Shown here: piece after piece, positions 1 through 8,016 of the stretch
Numbering within the stretch: the first letter of the stretch is position 1
Layout: every line of letters starts with the position of its first letter
Source: JANXQE01 sp035651635
GTDB taxonomy: Bacteria > Verrucomicrobiota > Verrucomicrobiia > Limisphaerales > UBA8199
Assembly (NCBI GenBank): GCA_035651635.1
Contig: DASRFK010000122.1
Coordinates: 1-33,930 of the forward strand
Length of the DNA stretch: 33,930 bases
Direction: 5' to 3'
The notes under the pieces: model-generated
The model's database searches: none
The model's input: only the letters and a program-made list of their open reading frames with translations
What the model was told of the DNA's origin: nothing
Program-made: the position numbers and the translations under genes

Positions 1-296
1 CACCCCTTTTGTTTGACCCATTTGACTATCTCCCTGACCGGCTCGCCGTAAGCCAGTTCCGCTTCGGCGTTGAGCCCGGCGGACTGGAACTCCGCGCGAA
101 CCTTCTTCAGGTAGGCTGTGTCTTCAGTGATTTCGGCGCTGATCGCATCCTGGCCGTAGGTTCGCGCCGCCCAACCGTCGGCAACATGGAGTAAGACGAT
201 GCGGCTTTGAGCCAGCGTCGCCAGTTCTTTGACGTGCTGGATGATCGCCTGGTCGGTGGAGGTGCCGTCCAGTGTCACGAGAATGGTTTTATACAT
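1..296 (-). CDS. Universal stress protein (UspA) family, N-terminal part, cut by window edge
   Basis: Reading leftwards from the ATG at 296, the frame stays open for 98 codons to the window edge. It begins MYKTILVTLDGTSTDQAII, the usual first strand and helix of a UspA domain (the initial Asp contacts nucleotide in the family). A later strand, SRIVLLHVADGW, and the C-terminal half ending EPVREIVKWVKQKG also fit. The glycine-rich ATP-binding loop would lie beyond the edge, so I cannot say whether the protein binds ATP. The gene starts 24 nt after the mntH stop on the same strand, so the two are probably co-transcribed. Nramp transporters with a fused or adjacent UspA domain are known in several bacteria. 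Family assignment is firm; the exact role is unknown. Confidence 0.85.
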   Translation of the reverse strand, partial: MYKTILVTLDGTSTDQAIIQHVKELATLAQSRIVLLHVADGWAARTYGQDAISAEITEDTAYLKKVRAEFQSAGLNAEAELAYGEPVREIVKWVKQKG

Positions 297-320
297 GCGT
301 CAAATCGGCCCCCGATCGCC

Positions 321-1766
321 TCATCCGCCAACAATGACATGCCAGGCAGATTTTAGCGAGTCCGGCAATCCACAGAGGTCCATCGCGGTGATCAAGAGCG
401 CACTCCCCCACCCGCCGAGCAAAAGAAACCAACCAAGCTTCCATTTACCCAGGCGTTTGCCCGAGGACGTGAAGTGGAGCAGCGGGAACATCGCGAACGG
501 GAGTTGAAGCGCCAGCACAACCTGGCTCAGCGTCAGGAGATCATTCACGCTGCTGTCTCCGCGAAGCCCAATAATCAGAACCGCCGGGATAATGGCCAAA
601 GCGCGCGTGATGAGCCGGCGGAGCCATGGTTGCAGCCGCCAATGCATAAAGCCTTCCATTACCACCTGGCCCGCGAGTGTGCCCGTAATTGTGCTGCTTT
701 GCCCGCTGGCAAGCAGAGCCACCACGAACAGCACGCTGGCCAGCGAAGTCCCCAGCAGCGGCGCCAAGGTGAGATACGCGATGCGAATCCAATCGCTCTC
801 GGAGCTAAAAGTCACCGTCTGGCCGCCTGCCACCGTGATGTTGGTTTTACCGTAAAAGACCAACGCCGCCAGAACCATAATCGCGGCGTTAACAAAGAAG
901 GCAATCGTTAGGGCGGTAACGGAGTCAATCGTGTTAAATCGAATCGCGGTGCGGATCGAGGCTTCGTCCTTCTGTAGTTTGCGGCTCTGGACCAGAGCCG
1001 AATGCAGATAGAGGTTATGGGGCATCACGGTTGCGCCGATGATGCCAATCGCGATGTAAATCATCCCGGCCTGCCGAAGACTGGGAGCGATCAGGGCTCG
1101 CCCCATTTCCAGGAAATTCGGGTGGGTCTGGGGCAACACAAAGATCTCGATGGAATAGCAGACGGCAATCGTCAGAACCAGAAGCAGCACGATGGCTTCA
1201 ATGGTTCGCATCCCAAAGCGCTGCAAGGCCAGCAGCAGCAGAACATCCAGTCCAGTGATGATGACCGCCCAGAGCAGCGGGATATGGAACATAAGGTTGA
1301 GCGCGACCGCGCTGCCGAGCACCTCCGCCAGGTCACAGGCGCCAATGGCCACTTCGCAGAACAACCAATTGGGCCAGCGGGTCCAACTCGGATACCAATC
1401 GCGGCAGCACTGAGCCAAATCCTTTCCAGTGACCACACCCAGACGGGAGGCGATGACCTGCATGAAGATGGCCATTAAACTCGCCAGTCCGACCACCCAG
1501 AGAAGCCCGTATTTGAATTGAGCGCCAGCGGCGAGGTCGGTACCCCAGTTGCCCGGGTCCATGTACCCGACACTGACCAGGATCGCGGGCCCAACAAAAG
1601 CCCGCCATTGCTGCCAAAAGCCGGCTTGTTGGTTGGGCAGCTCGATGGTGCCGTGGACGTTTTCGAGCGACAAGTGACCGCCGTCCGGGCTTGATGTGGG
1701 CAGCCCATTTGCGCCTGGTGGGGCGCCAGACGCTTTCCTCTCCACGCGCCGGGAGGATGAGCTCAT
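321..1766 (-). CDS. mntH: Nramp-family divalent metal (Mn2+/Fe2+) transporter MntH
   Basis: A 481-residue inner-membrane protein that imports Mn(II) or Fe(II) with protons. The two Nramp signatures are present: DPGN at residues 70-73 in TM1 and MPHN at 248-251 in TM6. Together they supply the Asp, Asn and Met metal ligands known for the family. About eleven hydrophobic segments follow a 50-residue polar N-terminal tail, which is longer than usual. The ATG at 1766 is the only reasonable start, because an in-frame stop lies six codons upstream. I see no good Shine-Dalgarno sequence before it. A strong promoter-like sequence lies at 1838-1867, giving a leader of roughly 65 nt. A uspA-like gene follows at 24 nt, and a CxxC membrane protein gene diverges from it. 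MntH is the best name; strict Mn versus Fe preference cannot be read from the sequence. Confidence 0.93.
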   Translation of the reverse strand: MSSSSRRVERKASGAPPGANGLPTSSPDGGHLSLENVHGTIELPNQQAGFWQQWRAFVGPAILVSVGYMDPGNWGTDLAAGAQFKYGLLWVVGLASLMAIFMQVIASRLGVVTGKDLAQCCRDWYPSWTRWPNWLFCEVAIGACDLAEVLGSAVALNLMFHIPLLWAVIITGLDVLLLLALQRFGMRTIEAIVLLLVLTIAVCYSIEIFVLPQTHPNFLEMGRALIAPSLRQAGMIYIAIGIIGATVMPHNLYLHSALVQSRKLQKDEASIRTAIRFNTIDSVTALTIAFFVNAAIMVLAALVFYGKTNITVAGGQTVTFSSESDWIRIAYLTLAPLLGTSLASVLFVVALLASGQSSTITGTLAGQVVMEGFMHWRLQPWLRRLITRALAIIPAVLIIGLRGDSSVNDLLTLSQVVLALQLPFAMFPLLHFTSSGKRLGKWKLGWFLLLGGWGSALLITAMDLCGLPDSLKSAWHVIVGG

Positions 1767-1816
1767 GGCTAAATCATGCGCTCATGGGCGCGATGCTCCC
1801 GATTACCTGCCAGTTT

Positions 1817-1845
1817 TTGGTTTCCATACGATCCCTGCTTATACC
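1817..1845 (+). promoter_or_regulatory. Possible divergent promoter overlapping the mntH promoter
   Basis: On the plus strand, TTGGTT (1817-1822) is separated by 17 nt from TATACC (1840-1845). The -10 element overlaps the mntH -10 on the other strand. If both are used, the two directions compete for or share one regulatory site. An alternative plus-strand pair is TTGACA at 1959-1964 with TATTGT at 1981-1986, but that would place the -10 on the likely start codon of the next gene. Confidence 0.25.
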
Positions 1846-1867
1846 ACGGGCCGCATTACTATGTCAA
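1838..1867 (-). promoter_or_regulatory. Candidate sigma-70 promoter of mntH
   Basis: Read on the minus strand, a perfect -35 TTGACA (complement of 1862-1867) is followed after 18 nt by TATAAG (complement of 1838-1843). Transcription would begin near 1831, about 65 nt before the mntH ATG. I see no yybP-ykoY type riboswitch fold or clear MntR/Fur palindrome in that leader. Confidence 0.5.
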
Positions 1868-1982
1868 AAAGAATGTTTTAGTGCCAATACTCGAGCCGAG
1901 CGAATTTCCCCACCCCAATTTCCCTTCGCAACCTGAAGTGCGTTGGCATCGTTGGCGTTTGACAACATGGACTGAGGGCCTA

Positions 1983-2366
1983 TTGTGGAACGTGATCTCA
2001 AAGCTGCCAAAGTTCCTGGTAGCACTCGCCCTGGCCGGTTCCATCGGTCTTCATTGGGCATTCTTTCAATCGGTGGCCTGGGTCGGCATGGTAATTTCGT
2101 ATTCACAACAGGCACCATTAACCGAGGCCTTGAGTCAGACCTTTGATGGCAAACATCCCTGTTCCCTTTGCAACAAGATAGCTGAGGCAAAGAAGGGGCA
2201 GCACAAATCAGAACGACAGTTCGAGGCTAAAAAACTCGAGTGCGTTGATTTGAGCCGGGGGAATCCTCTTGTCCCTACCGCTTGGGCCGTTTGTCCGCGC
2301 TGCAGTAACACTGCCGCTGAATTACTCTGCGAAACACCGCCAGTCCCTCCTCCCAAGACGGCTTAA
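1983..2366 (+). CDS. Small membrane protein with two CxxC motifs, unknown function
   Basis: From a TTG start at 1983 this gives 127 residues. A positively charged start leads into a hydrophobic segment (about residues 9-42), then a polar domain with two Cys pairs: HPCSLC (Cys60, Cys63) and CPRC (Cys104, Cys107), plus Cys87 and Cys116. The pattern suggests a metal- or disulfide-binding domain outside the membrane, but I do not recognise a characterised family. The start is uncertain: the frame is open back to an ATG at 1776, but that upstream part overlaps the mntH promoter region and looks non-coding. A GAGGG at 1974-1978 sits 4 nt before the TTG, and a GTG at 1992 is an alternative. It diverges from mntH and lies just before a pseudopilin and a secreted protein, so a role in metal handling is inferred only. 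Confidence 0.65.
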   Translation: MWNVISKLPKFLVALALAGSIGLHWAFFQSVAWVGMVISYSQQAPLTEALSQTFDGKHPCSLCNKIAEAKKGQHKSERQFEAKKLECVDLSRGNPLVPTAWAVCPRCSNTAAELLCETPPVPPPKTA

Positions 2367-2381
2367 CGCCGACGCTTCCTA

Positions 2382-2407
2382 AACCCGGCAGAGTTTCTGC
2401 CGGGGTT
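2382..2407. terminator. Hairpin between the CxxC protein and the pseudopilin
   Basis: AACCCGGCAG pairs with CTGCCGGGGTT (one bulged G) around a 5-nt loop, 16 nt after the stop of the upstream gene. There is no T-run behind it, so it may be an attenuating or RNA-stabilising hairpin rather than a simple terminator. Confidence 0.45.
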
Positions 2408-2484
2408 AAACGCCGGATTAAACCGGTTTGACCGACATTTGAAATTCCTCCGACTGCGGGCTTGTGGCCTGCGGCGACCCTTGA

Positions 2485-3126
2485 ATGAAGCGATTCAGAA
2501 ACGCATTTACGCTAATCGAGCTGCTGGTGGTGATCGCCATCATTGGCATCCTCGCGGCCTTGCTCCTGCCGGCGCTCGCTCGCGCCAAGCAGAAAGCCAA
2601 GTCCACTCAGTGCCTATCCAACCTCAAAGAGATTGGTATCGGGTGCGCCCTTTACGAACTGGACAACTACGATGCCTTGCCTGAGACCTCACATCAAACT
2701 GCCTCGTGGATTGGGAAGCTGGCGATCTACAGTTTGACCAATGTTTACATCTGCCCGTTGGACACAAACCACATGCGCATCACCAGCTATGCCATCAACG
2801 ATTTTCTCACGCCCAATCCTTTCGGAGCCCCACAGCTCGACTTTTCCAAACTCACCAGAATCCCCGCAACCTCCGAAACGTTGCACCTGGGCGAAGCGCG
2901 AGGTGATTACACGGGATCGGATCATTTTCATTTTGCCGACGCCCAATCTGGCGGCTTCACACCTCGCTCCTTTGAATCGCAAGTGGCGGTCACAGTCCAC
3001 CAGCGAAGCGCCAATTACTTGTTCGCGGACAGTCACACGCAGTCTTTGCCCTGGCCGCGAGTCATTCCTCTTTTAACCAATGCCCTCAGCCGGTTCGTCC
3101 GTCCTGATGGCCTTCCAAACAATTGA
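2485..3126 (+). CDS. Stand-alone pseudopilin-like protein (type IV pilin N-methylation motif)
   Basis: 213 residues. A short basic leader is followed by FTLIEL at residues 8-13, with the conserved Glu at 12, and then the long hydrophobic helix ending near Ala-Arg-Ala-Lys. This is the prepilin peptidase and N-methylation signature (TIGR02532 type). The residue before the cleavage site is Ala rather than the classical Gly. Near the C terminus, HQRSANYLFADS resembles the H-X9-DG motif of the large verrucomicrobial/planctomycete pseudopilin-like family, with DS in place of DG. The genes on either side are not secretion genes, so it is an orphan and not part of a pilus operon. Its stop overlaps the possible TTG of the next gene, which suggests co-transcription. 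The family is certain; the cargo or structure it contributes to is unknown. Confidence 0.88.
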   Translation: MKRFRNAFTLIELLVVIAIIGILAALLLPALARAKQKAKSTQCLSNLKEIGIGCALYELDNYDALPETSHQTASWIGKLAIYSLTNVYICPLDTNHMRITSYAINDFLTPNPFGAPQLDFSKLTRIPATSETLHLGEARGDYTGSDHFHFADAQSGGFTPRSFESQVAVTVHQRSANYLFADSHTQSLPWPRVIPLLTNALSRFVRPDGLPNN

Positions 3127-3143
3127 ATATTAAGAAAGATGTT

Positions 3144-4019
3144 ATGAGGTGTTTGCTGCAACTGAACCGTTTCGCGGTTGTTGTCCTATTGATATTCGGC
3201 GGACAGATTGTGCGGGCTCACGACCATTTGGCCGCCGGAGCGACTTCCAACACCAATGGAGCAACATTAATCTTCCAGAACGACGGGGACTTTGGTGGAG
3301 ATACCGGGTTTGTTTTCAACCTCGCTCAAGGCACGACCAATGACGCTTACCTTGGCTACTACTACACTGATGACCTGGTCTTCATCGCACTGGCGGCAAC
3401 GCCGGACGATGGTGGACCGGAGCCTGGAGCCGCCGCACTTGGCACTTATGTCCAGGTCAAATTGCGCAGCATCGAAGGCCCCGCTGGCGCCTCGTTTGGG
3501 TTTTGGGAAACGGCCCAAGACGGAGTGGACAGCACTAATCTTACTTGGAGCCTGCCCGTGCCTTTTCATAACGGGACCAACTTGATTCACGTGAGCGAAA
3601 GCGACGGCTCGCTAACCTCCGACCCTTATGGCCACCTCCATGGTCGGATTTACAGTTTCGACAAGCCCGGTCTTTACAAGGTCACCTGGCAGTTTGTCGA
3701 CACCTCAACGAATGGCCCAAACGGCGGTCCGGTGGACTTGCCCTCTGCGCCGTTCTACCTTTACTACCAGGCGGACCTGACTACTGGCGAAATTAACGTG
3801 AGCACAAACGGTGTGAACGTGACCTTTGCCTGCCCCTCCGACATTCCCGATTCGGGCATTGGACCGGCCACGAATTACCAACTGCTAAGTTCCCCTGTGC
3901 TCGGACCCAACGCAGTCTGGCAACCCACAGGCGACGTGGTCGTTGGTGATGACCATTTACACACGGTTACTGTTCCAATCACAGGGAACACCTCGTTCTT
4001 CAGACTCAAAACACAATGA
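3144..4019 (+). CDS. Secreted choice-of-anchor M-type protein with His-rich motifs
   Basis: From the ATG at 3144 the product has 291 residues. The signal peptide ends VRA at residues 23-25, so the predicted mature protein starts His-Asp-His. The body resembles the 'choice-of-anchor M' surface domain (TIGR03769-like; recognised from pattern only): a 'GDTGFVFNLAQG' region, then 'GHLHGRIYSFDKPGLYKVTW', ending in a verrucomicrobial module 'YQLLSSPVLGPNAVWQP'. Further His clusters are GHLHG and DDHLH. There is no C-terminal anchor or PEP-CTERM, so it is probably released or periplasmic. A TTG at 3123 is an alternative start, but it has no Shine-Dalgarno sequence, whereas a purine-rich AAGAAAG precedes the ATG. 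In Actinobacteria, proteins with this domain are encoded next to metal ABC transporters. Here mntH is nearby, so metal binding is a reasonable inference. Confidence 0.8.
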   Translation: MRCLLQLNRFAVVVLLIFGGQIVRAHDHLAAGATSNTNGATLIFQNDGDFGGDTGFVFNLAQGTTNDAYLGYYYTDDLVFIALAATPDDGGPEPGAAALGTYVQVKLRSIEGPAGASFGFWETAQDGVDSTNLTWSLPVPFHNGTNLIHVSESDGSLTSDPYGHLHGRIYSFDKPGLYKVTWQFVDTSTNGPNGGPVDLPSAPFYLYYQADLTTGEINVSTNGVNVTFACPSDIPDSGIGPATNYQLLSSPVLGPNAVWQPTGDVVVGDDHLHTVTVPITGNTSFFRLKTQ

Positions 4020-4058
4020 GGTCCAGCCGATTTCAAGCAGTTCGGGAAGTTGGGGATC

Positions 4059-6380
4059 CTAAAACGTCAATTCGACAGTATCCCGGCTGCGCAGCTGGAG
4101 AACGAGATATCCTTCGGAGGCAGTGAACTGGTGAGGGGCAACGCAGTCCACTACTCGGCCGTTGATTTTCAGGAGCGGCTGGCGAGCAAGCCCACTCAGC
4201 AAAACGTAATACGGATCGGTGACCCAGCTTTCGACCTGGAAGCTGACATGCCCTTTGGATTCGGCGAGGTGCTGGATTTCACCGGGAACATGCAGGCAGA
4301 GGCCGTTGGTGCGGAAACAATGGAAGTCGTACACCGGATGAAGATCAAAATAACGGGCGGCGCAGGCTTCGAGGGTGGCTGGGTTAATCGCGGGTCCGTT
4401 GCGCTGTTGTTCCCGCAAAGCAAAAGAATCCGGCAGCAATCCCTGGAGGTCATGGTCGTCCTGGGCCCAGCTCTGCTGCATGCCTGAGAGGGTGATCCCA
4501 TCAGCAATCTGTTTCCAGGGTCCCTTTGGATCGTAGCGCGTGAAGCGATACAACGCATCCGCATAGACCAGCCCGCACCATTGCACCGGCAGGCCAAACC
4601 ACACCGGCGCTTTCCATTGGGTGGCGCCATAAACCGCAATGGTGGCAAAAAGCCCCACCGGCGCTTCGGTTGGGTTAACCAAATAGATAAACGGTACGCC
4701 GGTCCACGCCCAATAACGGGCCTCCTCCAGAAAGTGAGGGTCGCCACTCAGTTCGAGACCCACGGTATAGGCGCGCACCATTTGCGCCGACGCCAGAATG
4801 TCGGGTGTGTGGAGCGGACATTCCCAGGTCTGAGCACCGCGCGGAACTCCTTCGTGGAACTTATCGAGCGCCCGGAGTTGGCGCAGGGCTTTATCGATCA
4901 AATCGCGGTCGCCGCAAAAAGCGGCAGCTTCCAGCAGGTCCAGCGCCACCCGTGAAGCGAATCCGGACGCTTCGTTGGTGGAGTGAGTTCTGGCAAGGTC
5001 CGGACCGCCCGGTTTTGGCTGGTACTTAACCGACCCATCCTGGCCAAAACGGGTAAGGAGCTCGGTGGCGCGGCGGCGCGCCTGCTCGGCATTCTCCTCG
5101 ACATGGCCGAAGACCAGGGATTCTGCCGGGTATCGGATGTGGCCAACACCAGCGGAATCGTACTGCGGAGGAGTTACCGCGGAAAGAATGTTCGTGGTGG
5201 CGTCGTTCAGGCGGACCTGGCGATCCACATTTGAATCATGGACAGCGAGCCAACGCATCCACAGCGCGGCGTCGGCTGCTGGTTGGGGCGGGAAACCACC
5301 AGCCGCCACGGCGTGGCGTATAAGTTCGCCTTGGCGGATTTTGGAATTAAGCCACCCACCCGATGCTCGTGCCAGATAATCTGTCAAGTCCGGAGCGGCG
5401 GGTGGTGAAGGCAGGGGACGCAATCTCAAATAATGTTGCACCGCGGGAACGATGGTGGTTCCGGCCCCCGCGAGGATCGTCGCTCGAAGTGTGAGGACCT
5501 CATTTGCATGGAGCACTTCGGCCTGGTGTGGGAGCAGGCTTCCTTCCACGCGGTTTTTGCCGTTTGACCCCGGAAAGACCAGCCCCATGGCGTGCGCGCC
5601 GGATCCGAACAACCGGTCCGGTGAATCGAACAGCGCGCTGAACCTGGGCCGCATCTGCCAGGTCAGCGCCAGGTACCGGTCGTGAGATTGGATCGCCATC
5701 AAGGGAAAGGTGATTTTTAATTCGTCCGGCACCTGTCTTTGCGACGCCGGCCCAATCACGTCGGCTTCCGAACTGCTTGGTTCGTCTGCGAGATATTCCA
5801 GACCAGCGAAGAGCCCCTGCCCTTTGCTGGTGCCGAAGGCGCCTGCGCCCGGAAAGACCATCAGCATCGGGAGCCAGGCCACCGCGCGGTCCTGATCCAC
5901 ACTGATGTCGGTCTGCACCTCGATGGCTCCGGCCACCCGCTGCGGGCGAAGATGTTGAGTCACGTGCCAGGTTGCTCCGTCAAGATCGGCGCATTGAAAA
6001 GCGGACTGAATTTGGTTGCGCTCGACGCCCACGCTTTGTTTCTGGAGGGCCGCCTTGGTCATATCCAGCCAGTGCAACTCGTCTCGGTAGACATAGCCGA
6101 CTGCCGCCGGAGGTGAACCGATGCCAAAGGGCTGTCCGGCGATCTTGATGACAAACCCGGCCAATGGCGAACGGGAGTGCAGGATTTCCAGATCGGCGGA
6201 TCGCAAACTGGGCAGCGCAGGATCCGCGGTGAACGGGGTGAGACGCGGCTCAGCCGGCAGGCTCGCGCCGGCGGGCACTTCGACGGGTTTGTCAACGGGC
6301 ACCGGCGGGATCTGGGGCTGAGCCAGAGCGCTGCCGGCCAGCAAAAAGCCCACCCCGAAGAATCGAATGATTCGGTTCAC
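4059..6380 (-). CDS. Secreted protein of unknown function, possibly alpha/alpha-barrel enzyme-like
   Basis: 773 residues from the GTG at 6380, chosen because GAAGGG lies 7 nt before it and because it gives a compact signal peptide (NRIIRFFGVGFLLAGSALA). A GTG at 6398 would add six residues and has a poorer site. After a Pro-rich linker come a beta-rich N-terminal half and a helical C-terminal half with Trp- and Tyr-rich repeats (for example ALWMRWLAVHD, EARYWAWTGVPFIY and WCGLVYADALYRFTRYD). That pattern recalls six-hairpin carbohydrate-active enzymes, but I find no catalytic motif that I can name. The gene begins only 31 nt after the rpoN stop on the same strand and is probably read through from it. 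It ends convergent with the anchor M protein gene at a 39-nt gap. The function should be left open. Confidence 0.8.
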   Translation of the reverse strand: MNRIIRFFGVGFLLAGSALAQPQIPPVPVDKPVEVPAGASLPAEPRLTPFTADPALPSLRSADLEILHSRSPLAGFVIKIAGQPFGIGSPPAAVGYVYRDELHWLDMTKAALQKQSVGVERNQIQSAFQCADLDGATWHVTQHLRPQRVAGAIEVQTDISVDQDRAVAWLPMLMVFPGAGAFGTSKGQGLFAGLEYLADEPSSSEADVIGPASQRQVPDELKITFPLMAIQSHDRYLALTWQMRPRFSALFDSPDRLFGSGAHAMGLVFPGSNGKNRVEGSLLPHQAEVLHANEVLTLRATILAGAGTTIVPAVQHYLRLRPLPSPPAAPDLTDYLARASGGWLNSKIRQGELIRHAVAAGGFPPQPAADAALWMRWLAVHDSNVDRQVRLNDATTNILSAVTPPQYDSAGVGHIRYPAESLVFGHVEENAEQARRRATELLTRFGQDGSVKYQPKPGGPDLARTHSTNEASGFASRVALDLLEAAAFCGDRDLIDKALRQLRALDKFHEGVPRGAQTWECPLHTPDILASAQMVRAYTVGLELSGDPHFLEEARYWAWTGVPFIYLVNPTEAPVGLFATIAVYGATQWKAPVWFGLPVQWCGLVYADALYRFTRYDPKGPWKQIADGITLSGMQQSWAQDDHDLQGLLPDSFALREQQRNGPAINPATLEACAARYFDLHPVYDFHCFRTNGLCLHVPGEIQHLAESKGHVSFQVESWVTDPYYVLLSGLARQPLLKINGRVVDCVAPHQFTASEGYLVLQLRSRDTVELTF

Positions 6381-6387
6381 GCGCAAG

Positions 6388-6393
6388 CCCTTC
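6388..6393 (-). promoter_or_regulatory. Ribosome binding site deciding the start of the post-rpoN gene
   Basis: On the minus strand GAAGGG lies 7 nt before the GTG at 6378-6380. The GTG at 6396-6398 has only a weak GGGCGG further upstream, so the shorter product is preferred. Confidence 0.5.
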
Positions 6394-6411
6394 GGCACCG
6401 CCTGGCCGCCC

Positions 6412-7908
6412 TTAATAAACCTTACGCAGATTGGAAGGCAGAATATTCAGCTCAGTCCGGTACTTGGCCACGGTGCGTCGGGCAATCACAATGCCCTTCT
6501 CCTGCAACATACGCACGACTTCCTGGTCGGACAGCGGTTTGCCGGAATTCTCATTCTTAAAGATTTCCTCGATCATGTCCTTGACGCTGGTGTTGGACAT
6601 GCCGTCGCCGTTGGCAGTCTGGATGCCCGCGGTGAAGAAGTACTTCATTTCGAAAACGCCCTGAGGGGTTTGCATGTACTTGCCGGAAACAGCGCGGCTG
6701 ACCGTGGTCTCGTGGACGCCAACGACCTCGGCGATCTGGACCATAGTCAGGGGTTTGAGCGCCGAAACGCCTTTCTCCATAAAATCGCGCTGCCGATGCA
6801 CGATTTCTTTGGCGATGTTCAAAATCGTTTGCTGGCGCTGGTGCAGGCTTTTTATCAGGAACTTTCCCGCGCGAATTTTCTCGCGGATATAGTTGCGGAC
6901 CTCAGAGGAGTTGCCCCCTTGAGACATCAGGTCTTTGTAGGCATTGCTGATGCGCAGATGAGGAATATGCTCGTTATTGGTCGAGACAACGAACTCGTCG
7001 CCGGACCGGTGCACGAAAACCTCCGGCAGAATGTACTGGTCGTTGTCGGCGAGATAAGCGCGACCGGGCCGCGGCTCGAGGCGGGCGATATTCTCCATCG
7101 CGTCCTGGACCTCGTCGACCTCGGTGCCGGTGCCGCGGGCAATTTCGGGGATGCGCCGCTTGCCCAGAGCCTCCATAAAATCGCTGATGATGCGGTATTC
7201 GAGAGTGTCTTTCTGGTTAGTTCGTTCCAATTGCAGCAGGAGGCATTCGCGCAGATCGCGCGCTCCGACACCGGCGGGGTCAAAAGATTGAACCACCTTG
7301 AGGACCTCAAGAATTCGCTCCTGGGGTAAGCCGGTCGAACTGGCCAACTCTTCGAGGGTTGCTTTGAGATAGCCGTATTCATCGATGTTGCCGATGAGCA
7401 TTTCGGCCACTGGCCAAAGGTCTTGTTTGAGCGCCGACTCGCGCACCTGTTCGAGCAAAACTTCCTGCAAGGAGGTGCCCGCGACCAGCGAGTCAAACAT
7501 AAACTGGCGCCGTTCCTCATCCTCGGCTGAGGTGCGCGTGGGAAAACTGCTTTGAGCGAAGTGATCCCGCCATTCCTGGTCCAGCTGCACTAACCGATCA
7601 AACTCAGCCTGAAAATCGTCGACTGGTTCGTTGGAGGGCTTTTCTGAAGTGGGATCGAAGTTCAGATCGGCGGGTGGTTCAGCCGGATCGGCCGACTCCG
7701 CACCAGGCGAATCGCCGCTATCCTTTTCCTGCTGATCCGCCTCGGGTGCGGCCGCTTCTTCCAAGACGGGATTTTGCTGGAGTTCCTGCTCGACCAAAGC
7801 CTTGAGTTCCAAGGTTGGAGCTTGCAGAAGTGCCAGCGATTGTTGCAGTTGCGGTGCCAGGACCAATGACTGCGTCAACCGCTGCGATAATTGCAGACCC
7901 TGTGCCAT
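6412..7908 (-). CDS. rpoN: RNA polymerase sigma-54 factor
   Basis: 498 residues with all three regions of sigma-54. Residues 1-50 are the Gln/Leu-rich activator-response region (LAPQLQQSLALLQAPTLELK). An acidic linker follows to about 110, then the core-binding domain and the helix-turn-helix IAEVVGVHETTVSRAVSGKY. The RpoN box is at 476-485, ARRTVAKYRT, with the usual final Glu replaced by Thr. The protein directs RNA polymerase to -24/-12 promoters and needs an AAA+ activator; none is encoded in the window. The start MAQGLQLSQRLTQSL is typical. The gene lies 108 nt after a hybrid kinase gene on the same strand and is followed at 31 nt by a secreted protein gene. This is not the usual lptB-rpoN-hpf neighbourhood. 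Confidence 0.96.
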   Translation of the reverse strand: MAQGLQLSQRLTQSLVLAPQLQQSLALLQAPTLELKALVEQELQQNPVLEEAAAPEADQQEKDSGDSPGAESADPAEPPADLNFDPTSEKPSNEPVDDFQAEFDRLVQLDQEWRDHFAQSSFPTRTSAEDEERRQFMFDSLVAGTSLQEVLLEQVRESALKQDLWPVAEMLIGNIDEYGYLKATLEELASSTGLPQERILEVLKVVQSFDPAGVGARDLRECLLLQLERTNQKDTLEYRIISDFMEALGKRRIPEIARGTGTEVDEVQDAMENIARLEPRPGRAYLADNDQYILPEVFVHRSGDEFVVSTNNEHIPHLRISNAYKDLMSQGGNSSEVRNYIREKIRAGKFLIKSLHQRQQTILNIAKEIVHRQRDFMEKGVSALKPLTMVQIAEVVGVHETTVSRAVSGKYMQTPQGVFEMKYFFTAGIQTANGDGMSNTSVKDMIEEIFKNENSGKPLSDQEVVRMLQEKGIVIARRTVAKYRTELNILPSNLRKVY

Positions 7909-8016
7909 CCCGTTATCTTAGGCAACCCAATCCAGAACTCAAGAATCTTTTGGCATGATTTTCGCTCCCGGCGCATGTTTTGACTGGCACCGGGGGCCAT
8001 GCGGGGAGTTCCAGCT

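Noticed and set aside
1767..1838. Possible manganese riboswitch in the mntH leader
   Set aside because: Leader of about 65 nt is short and I see no paired helices or the conserved yybP-ykoY loop sequences.
6367..7329. 320-codon plus-strand frame opposite rpoN
   Set aside because: Shadow of the rpoN codon pattern; rpoN has all its signatures.
7951..7966. Sigma-54 -24/-12-like sequence TGGCATGATTTTCGCT (GG-N10-GC) next to rpoN
   Set aside because: It points rightwards, away from rpoN and into the 3' end of the kinase gene on the opposite strand; no gene in that direction to drive. One chance match of this quality is expected in a window of this size.
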